Below, in pieces: positions 8,017 to 11,845 of a DNA stretch of 11,845 nucleotides; within the stretch, counting starts at the first letter, position 1; the number at the start of each line of letters is the position of its first letter. Origin of the DNA: an uncultured Lachnospiraceae bacterium (GTDB taxonomy: Bacteria; Bacillota; Clostridia; Lachnospirales; Lachnospiraceae); NCBI GenBank assembly GCA_902782715.1, contig CACZOG010000175.1, positions 1 through 11,845 on the forward strand, read 5' to 3'. The notes beneath the pieces are model-generated. The model was not told the DNA's origin. It saw only the letters and a program-made list of their open reading frames with translations, and made no database searches. The translations under genes and the position numbers were made by a program.

Positions 8017-9378
8017 ATGATTTACAGATCGCTTGCATTAGTCAGCATGGCGACATTTTATATCATTTACTTTGTTAAACTTTTCCTTCAGAAAAAAAGA
8101 GGGATAAAGGTATATAAACTTGCGCATAAAGAAAAGAGAAACAGATCCGATGTGATCGAGATCCTTTTAAAGGCCGTCTCATTTACGCTTCCGGTTCTGG
8201 AACTGATAAGCATTATGATCGGCAGATCATACCTTCCTATAATGGGGAAAGTAGTGGGAGTATATCTGGCGGTATTTGCGGACTTTCTGTTCTTAAACGC
8301 TGTCGTTGCGATGAAGGACTCATGGCGTGTCGGAGTTGCAAAGGATGAAAAAGACAGGAAGCTTGTAACAAACGGAATATATAAGTTTTCAAGAAACCCC
8401 GCATTCCTTGCTTTTGATCTTTTATATATCGGAATAGTTTTAATGTACTGCAATATTCCGTTGATCGTTTTAACGACTATCGCTCTGATCGTTTTTCATC
8501 TTCAGATCCTTAACGAAGAAAAGTTTCTTGAGGAAACTTTAAAAGATGAATACACGGAATACAAAAAAAGAGCGGGAAGATATATCGGATACGGAAAACT
8601 TTCCTTTTTGTCCGTAAGAATGTATGCATACTTCATTCTGTTTATCTGGTGTGTTTTTTATACGATAACGCTTCTTTTATACGCAGGACCGTTCCTTTCG
8701 TGGATCTGGATATGGCTTCTTATCGGAGCATTTGCCTTCTTAAGATTCATGATGCTCAAATGGGCGATAGACAAAGACAAGAGATTAAAAATTCCGAAAT
8801 TCATAAAGGTGATCTACTATATTGTATTTGCCTTTTCGCTGACAGTGTTTTCGGTTGTGGAATTCAATATATTTAAGGCCATGAATGCAGAACCGGAGAA
8901 GGATCTTGATTACGTGATAGTTCTCGGAGCCGGCGTAAACGGAACCACACCTTCAAAGCCTCTGGCCAAAAGGATCGAAGAAGGCTATATCTATATGTCC
9001 GATAATCCGGACACATTGCTCATAGCATCCGGCGGAAAAGGAATAATGGAATCCATTTCGGAAGCCGAATGCATTAAGAATGAACTTGTGAAACTCGGCA
9101 TAGACGAATCAAGGATCATTCTCGAAGACAGATCTACAAGCACGATTGAGAATCTTAAGTTTTCAAAAGAGATAATCAATGACGATAAATGCAGGGTAGG
9201 GATCATCACCAACAGTTTCCACGAATACCGTGCGGGACTTATAGCGAGGGAGGCAGGATACGAGGACATGTATTCCGTTCCCGCAGCAACGCTTTTTCCC
9301 GTAGGGATCCACTATATGTTAAGAGAATTCTTCGGAGTTGTGAGACTCTGGATGGAATACGGCAAAGTGATTCTTTAA
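8017..9378 (+). CDS. Membrane fusion of an ICMT/PEMT-like methyltransferase domain and a DUF218 (YdcF/SanA) domain
   Basis: This single 453-residue frame joins two families. Residues 1 to about 195 look like the isoprenylcysteine carboxyl methyltransferase / phospholipid methyltransferase family. They have several membrane segments (about 5-24, 48-68, 75-98, 129-163), the signature NGIYKFSRNPAF (118-130; usually R-H-P, here R-N-P), and a closing pattern NEEKFLEETLKDEYTEYKK. Residues about 203-222, 226-245 and 263-283 are further hydrophobic segments. Residues about 297-453 form a DUF218 domain: DYVIVLGAGVN, LLIASGGKG (334-342), SEAECIKNELVKLGI, EDRSTSTIENLKFS and NSFHEYRAG. DUF218 proteins include SanA and YdcF, associated by family knowledge with envelope integrity; their biochemistry is unclear. 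AGGAG at 8006-8010 supports the ATG. The substrate of either domain is unknown. No frameshift is needed to join the halves. Confidence 0.85.
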   Translation: MIYRSLALVSMATFYIIYFVKLFLQKKRGIKVYKLAHKEKRNRSDVIEILLKAVSFTLPVLELISIMIGRSYLPIMGKVVGVYLAVFADFLFLNAVVAMKDSWRVGVAKDEKDRKLVTNGIYKFSRNPAFLAFDLLYIGIVLMYCNIPLIVLTTIALIVFHLQILNEEKFLEETLKDEYTEYKKRAGRYIGYGKLSFLSVRMYAYFILFIWCVFYTITLLLYAGPFLSWIWIWLLIGAFAFLRFMMLKWAIDKDKRLKIPKFIKVIYYIVFAFSLTVFSVVEFNIFKAMNAEPEKDLDYVIVLGAGVNGTTPSKPLAKRIEEGYIYMSDNPDTLLIASGGKGIMESISEAECIKNELVKLGIDESRIILEDRSTSTIENLKFSKEIINDDKCRVGIITNSFHEYRAGLIAREAGYEDMYSVPAATLFPVGIHYMLREFFGVVRLWMEYGKVIL

Positions 9379-9408
9379 TAAAGGCAACATGTTAACAACA
9401 AAATTTAT

Positions 9409-9412
9409 GGAG
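9409..9412 (+). promoter_or_regulatory. Ribosome binding site favouring the start at 9419
   Basis: GGAG lies six bases before the ATG at 9419. The upstream in-frame ATG at 9389 has only AAAGG four bases away, so it is the weaker but still possible start. It would add ten residues. Confidence 0.5.
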
Positions 9413-10153
9413 AACAGAATGGACGAGATCAAAAAGGTACACCTTGGCAAAGCAAAATGCGCGATCGATCTGGGCGACGGATCCGAGAGAGGCGAATATG
9501 TCGATCAGGATTATATTTTAAATGTTCTGGGACGCCCGATGAGAGCGATCTCTTTGATGACTTCCTATTATCCTCTTGATGAGGCTTTTCCGAAGAGAGC
9601 TCATGATGCTTTTTCCGATCAGGAAATAACTTTTCAGTGGGATTATCCTTACGATGATTACGAGACTTACAAAGGCGGTCTTATAGGACAGCTTGATAAG
9701 GAACCTTTTAACTGGATGAGAGATGTCCGCCGTCACGGACAGGATGTCTGCCTTACCGTTACAATGGATCCGAACGTATCGGACGAACATATAAAAGCAA
9801 TGGCCAAAGATCTTTCGACATTCGGAAGAGTGATGCTTCGTGTTAACCATGAAGCGGGCGGAGACTGGTTTTCTTTTACAAAGAGAGCGACTTATAAAGA
9901 GATCGGGGATTTCTTCGCTCATGTCTGCGATATCTTCCACGAAGAGGCAAAAAATGTCAAACTGATCCTCTGTTTAAACGGCTTATCGGGCGACGGTGAC
10001 GGAAGGATAGAAAAAGAAGACGAATTCACATCGGCGATCAAAGCAACCGATATCTTTTCGATGGACCGTTATATGTCGCTTCACTGGGGATGGCCCTATG
10101 ATGTCGCATGTAAAGAGACAAAGAACTATTACAGGGAAACCGTTAAGAATATC

Positions 10154-10156
10154 TAG
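10154..10156 (+). other. In-frame TAG codon inside the hydrolase-like gene
   Basis: The codon lies in the context AAT ATC TAG GAT ATG, and the reading frame continues for 232 sense codons after it. It is the only TAG ending a recognised frame in the window; the nine other visible stops are TAA (seven) or TGA (two). A CAG (Gln) to TAG or TAT/TAC (Tyr) to TAG change would explain it. No pyrrolysine or suppressor tRNA gene is visible here. Confidence 0.85.
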
Positions 10157-10855
10157 GATATGGGCAAGGCATGCGCCAAAAGATTTGAAGTCGTGGCCGG
10201 CGAGAGGCGCCCGATGGTGCTTTCCGAGATGAATGCGGACGGCGATGTTACGGGACCTTATGATCAGAGTAAGATGTTAAAAGACTTCTGCGAAATGCTT
10301 AAGGCTGATGACGAAAACTGGCTTGAAGGCTTTACTTTCTATCAGTTCAGGGACAGAGGAAGACTCGGACTTGAGTGGGAGGATCCGAATAATGCCGAGG
10401 TAGGCATCAGACTTCCGGTTATGGATGCTTTTAAGGAGATCATTAATGACGAATTCTTCATGCCGTCAATGGATGAGAAAGAAGAGATCATGCTTCCCGT
10501 TAAATTAAGATGGGGAGGCGCAGAAGATTCCGACGGACTTGCGATCCCCGTGAAATTTGAGAACGAACCCGTTTTCTGTGAGGCTTATTTTGAAGATGAG
10601 TTAAAAGACGCGAACCTCATGATGGAAATAAACGGCCGCTGGTTTTATAAGGCGCCGGGTGTGGCTTTCATCGATTTCATGCCCGCTTTCTTCGAGGGCG
10701 GAAAGGTTAAGGATAAAACCCTGACATTAAAACTCTTTGCGCCTCCGGCATCCGGCGAAAATGAAGTCGGAGCAGGGGAAGACTGGAACATAAACTATTA
10801 TTACGAAATAAAGAAATTACCGAAGATCAGAGTGGAATATTCACCGGTAATTTAA
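10157..10855 (+). CDS. C-terminal part of the split hydrolase-like protein
   Basis: If translation restarted at the ATG at 10160 this would give a 231-residue product. Its first 120 or so residues complete the barrel: the presumed nucleophile strand MVLSEMNADGD, then GFTFYQFRDRGRLGLEW, a segment typical of the last strand of clan-A hydrolases. From about residue 110 the sequence becomes beta-rich (VKLRWGGAED, VFCEAYFEDELKDANLMM, LTLKLFAPP), suggesting a small beta-sandwich or an accessory carbohydrate-binding-like module that I cannot assign. Codon usage looks like that of the upstream half and there are no further stops, so this part has not visibly decayed. The AGGA before the ATG is only one base away, too close for normal initiation, so independent expression is doubtful. 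Confidence 0.55.
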   Translation, partial: DMGKACAKRFEVVAGERRPMVLSEMNADGDVTGPYDQSKMLKDFCEMLKADDENWLEGFTFYQFRDRGRLGLEWEDPNNAEVGIRLPVMDAFKEIINDEFFMPSMDEKEEIMLPVKLRWGGAEDSDGLAIPVKFENEPVFCEAYFEDELKDANLMMEINGRWFYKAPGVAFIDFMPAFFEGGKVKDKTLTLKLFAPPASGENEVGAGEDWNINYYYEIKKLPKIRVEYSPVI

Positions 10856-10878
10856 TAAGATAAGACAAAAATAAGAAT

Positions 10879-10918
10879 CGGGCGGGCGTTAATTTCATTT
10901 GTAACGCATCGCCCGTTT
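10879..10918 (+). terminator. Rho-independent terminator of the lipoprotein-alr-ade operon
   Basis: A two-part stem is formed by CGGGCG (10879-10884) with CGCCCG (10910-10915) and GCGTTA (10886-10891) with TAACGC (10902-10907), separated by a 1x2 internal bulge and closed by a ten-base loop. Only a short TTTGT follows, so the U-tract is weak. It starts 23 bases after the hydrolase-like stop codon. A -35-like box for the next gene lies in its loop and right arm. Confidence 0.7.
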
Positions 10919-10928
10919 GTGGTATAAT
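10899..10928 (+). promoter_or_regulatory. Extended -10 promoter for pncB
   Basis: TTGTAA at 10899-10904 and a perfect TATAAT at 10923-10928 are separated by 18 bases, with TG at 10920-10921 giving an extended -10 (TGnTATAAT). The predicted start is about 10935, leaving an untranslated leader of some 54 bases. The layout closely copies the lipoprotein promoter at 3311-3339. Confidence 0.7.
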
Positions 10929-10932
10929 TAAG

Positions 10933-10947
10933 TTTGATATTATCAAA
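10933..10947. promoter_or_regulatory. Candidate operator: perfect 7-1-7 palindrome at the pncB transcription start
   Basis: TTTGATA (10933-10939) and TATCAAA (10941-10947) form a perfect inverted repeat around one T, starting four bases after the -10 box and covering the predicted start site. The position and symmetry fit a dimeric repressor site controlling NAD salvage. I do not recognise it as a NiaR, NrtR or Rex consensus. A shorter inverted repeat, GAATC (10950-10954) and GATTC (10959-10963), follows directly. Confidence 0.5.
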
Positions 10948-10988
10948 AAGAATCATTGGATTCAAAGAAAGAATTCGGAGAAAAAAGT

Positions 10989-11845
10989 ATGGAAAGAATC
11001 ATTACCAGTTTATTGGAAACGGATGCTTACAAATTCTCGATGGGACAGGCGATCTATCACCAGTTCAGCGACTATAAAACGACATGGGATTTCAAATGCC
11101 GCAATACGGATGTGCATTTTACTCCCGAAATGGTTGAGGAGATCAAGAACCAGATAAGACTGTACTGTGATTTAAGATTCAAGGAAGATGAACTGGAATA
11201 CCTTCACAACATTAAATGGATCAAGGGTTCGTATGTTGATTTCTTAAGACTCTGGAAACCCAGATACGAAGATTTTGAGATAACCGATCAGGCAGAGTGC
11301 GGTCTTGCGATCGAGACCAAAGGAACTTGGCTTAACACATCCATGTATGAGATCCCCACACTTGCGATCGTCAACGAAGTTTATTTCAGAATGGCATATG
11401 ATTACGATGAACTTTTTAAGAGCTTCAGAGAACGTCTTGCAAATAAGGTTTCCAAACTTGAGAGCGGAATCTATGAGATCAGTTCTTTCTCCGAGTTCGG
11501 TATGAGAAGAAGACTTTCGGCAGAAGCACAGGATCTGGCAGTCAGATCCTTAAAGAACGGAAAACTTCGCAATTCCACTTTTGTCGGAACATCGAATGTA
11601 TATCTGGCTAAGAAATACGGGATCACTCCCGTCGGAACAATGGCGCATGAATGGATCATGTGCGTCGGACAGGGCAATCATAAACATAACCCGGCATACT
11701 CTAACTGGTACGCACTTGATGCGTGGGTAAAAGAGTACGGAGTGTTAAACGGAACCGCATTGACAGATGCGATCACGACCAAATGCTTCTTAAAGGATTT
11801 CCAGCTGACATATTCGACACTCTTTTCGGGATGCCGTCATGACTC
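10989..11845 (+). CDS. pncB: Nicotinate phosphoribosyltransferase (3'-truncated by window edge)
   Basis: The frame is open from the ATG at 10989 to the window end: 285 complete residues of a family usually near 400 long. The enzyme joins nicotinate and PRPP, with ATP, to make nicotinate mononucleotide in the NAD salvage pathway (Preiss-Handler). Visible signatures are LLETDAYKFSMGQAIY at the N-terminus, EFGMRRRLS (169-177), the region GTMAHEW with His220, which corresponds to the autophosphorylated histidine of the PncB family, and GTALTDAITTKCFLKDF. The last visible residues, GCRHD, begin the PRPP-site GxRHDSGDP motif. GGAG at 10977-10980, eight bases before the ATG, supports the start. The gene has its own promoter and a palindromic candidate operator, so it is a separate unit from the upstream operon. 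Confidence 0.95.
   Translation, partial: MERIITSLLETDAYKFSMGQAIYHQFSDYKTTWDFKCRNTDVHFTPEMVEEIKNQIRLYCDLRFKEDELEYLHNIKWIKGSYVDFLRLWKPRYEDFEITDQAECGLAIETKGTWLNTSMYEIPTLAIVNEVYFRMAYDYDELFKSFRERLANKVSKLESGIYEISSFSEFGMRRRLSAEAQDLAVRSLKNGKLRNSTFVGTSNVYLAKKYGITPVGTMAHEWIMCVGQGNHKHNPAYSNWYALDAWVKEYGVLNGTALTDAITTKCFLKDFQLTYSTLFSGCRHD

Larger units (their letters stand above)
9419..10855 (+). pseudogene. TIM-barrel glycoside-hydrolase-like gene split by an in-frame TAG (nonsense or readthrough)
   Basis: The frame runs from 9419 to the TAA at 10853-10855 except for one TAG at 10154-10156. The two halves (245 and 231 residues) are in the same frame with no shift. The protein resembles clan-A (beta/alpha)8 glycoside hydrolases, perhaps GH26-like. 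RVNHEAGGDW carries a probable acid/base Glu (codon 9851-9853), and VLSEMNADGD after the stop carries a probable nucleophile Glu (codon 10226-10228). Both are needed, so neither half should work alone. A beta-rich C-terminal part (about 10470-10855) may be an accessory module. No signal peptide is seen, so the protein would be cytoplasmic. The ATG at 10160 directly after the stop has no properly spaced ribosome binding site. The open downstream half suggests a recent nonsense mutation, a sequencing error or readthrough. The family assignment is tentative and the substrate unknown. It is last in its operon, 40 bases after the DUF218 fusion gene. Confidence 0.75.

Noticed and set aside
10154..10156. 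Pyrrolysine insertion at TAG
   Set aside because: Nothing in the window supports Pyl machinery and the protein is not a methylamine methyltransferase; it is kept only as a test in the findings.
10160..10855. Independent gene starting at the ATG at 10160
   Set aside because: It is the same-frame continuation of the upstream hydrolase half, lacks a spaced ribosome binding site and begins inside the barrel fold.
1..11845. CRISPR array, tRNA, insertion sequence or defence system
   Set aside because: No spaced direct repeats, no tRNA-like cloverleaf and no transposase or nuclease motifs were seen; the gaps between genes are too short to hide them.

Overview
The window looks like a chromosomal segment of a low-to-moderate GC anaerobic Firmicute, most likely of the Lachnospiraceae/Clostridia type. 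This is inferred from the GGAG-type ribosome binding sites, tightly packed co-directional genes, the oxygen-independent (cbi) cobalamin pathway and a DUF1858 redox-disulfide protein. No 16S or other taxonomic marker is present. All recognised genes are on the + strand. No tRNA, rRNA, CRISPR array, insertion sequence or phage gene was seen, and no gene-free stretch exceeds about 130 bases.

Region 1 (1-3360) is the 3' end of an anaerobic cobalamin (B12) operon. It starts inside a fused CbiJ-CbiE-CbiT protein, which would take cobalt-precorrin-6A through three consecutive steps to cobalt-precorrin-8. Next come CbiA (cobyrinate a,c-diamide synthase) and a 79-residue Cys-rich protein. A 10-bp GC-rich stem followed by a T run ends the operon. 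A near-consensus promoter for the next operon is interleaved with that hairpin.

Region 2 (3311-10918) is a six-gene transcription unit with gaps of about 10-40 bases: a secreted lipoprotein of unknown function, alanine racemase, a DUF1858 protein, adenine deaminase, a membrane fusion of an isoprenylcysteine-methyltransferase-like domain with a DUF218 (YdcF/SanA) domain, and a cytoplasmic TIM-barrel glycoside-hydrolase-like gene. The last gene is interrupted by one in-frame TAG between its two presumed catalytic glutamates. Alanine racemase and the DUF218 domain hint at cell-envelope metabolism, but the set does not form a known pathway.

Region 3 (10879-11845) begins with a second interleaved terminator and promoter, then a perfect 7-1-7 palindrome at the expected transcription start. 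It continues into nicotinate phosphoribosyltransferase (NAD salvage), which runs off the right edge.

The most interesting items are the TAG-split hydrolase, the methyltransferase/DUF218 membrane fusion, the palindrome at the pncB start site, and the two interleaved terminator/promoter junctions. No clearly new multi-gene system (defence, mobile or biosynthetic) is evident.
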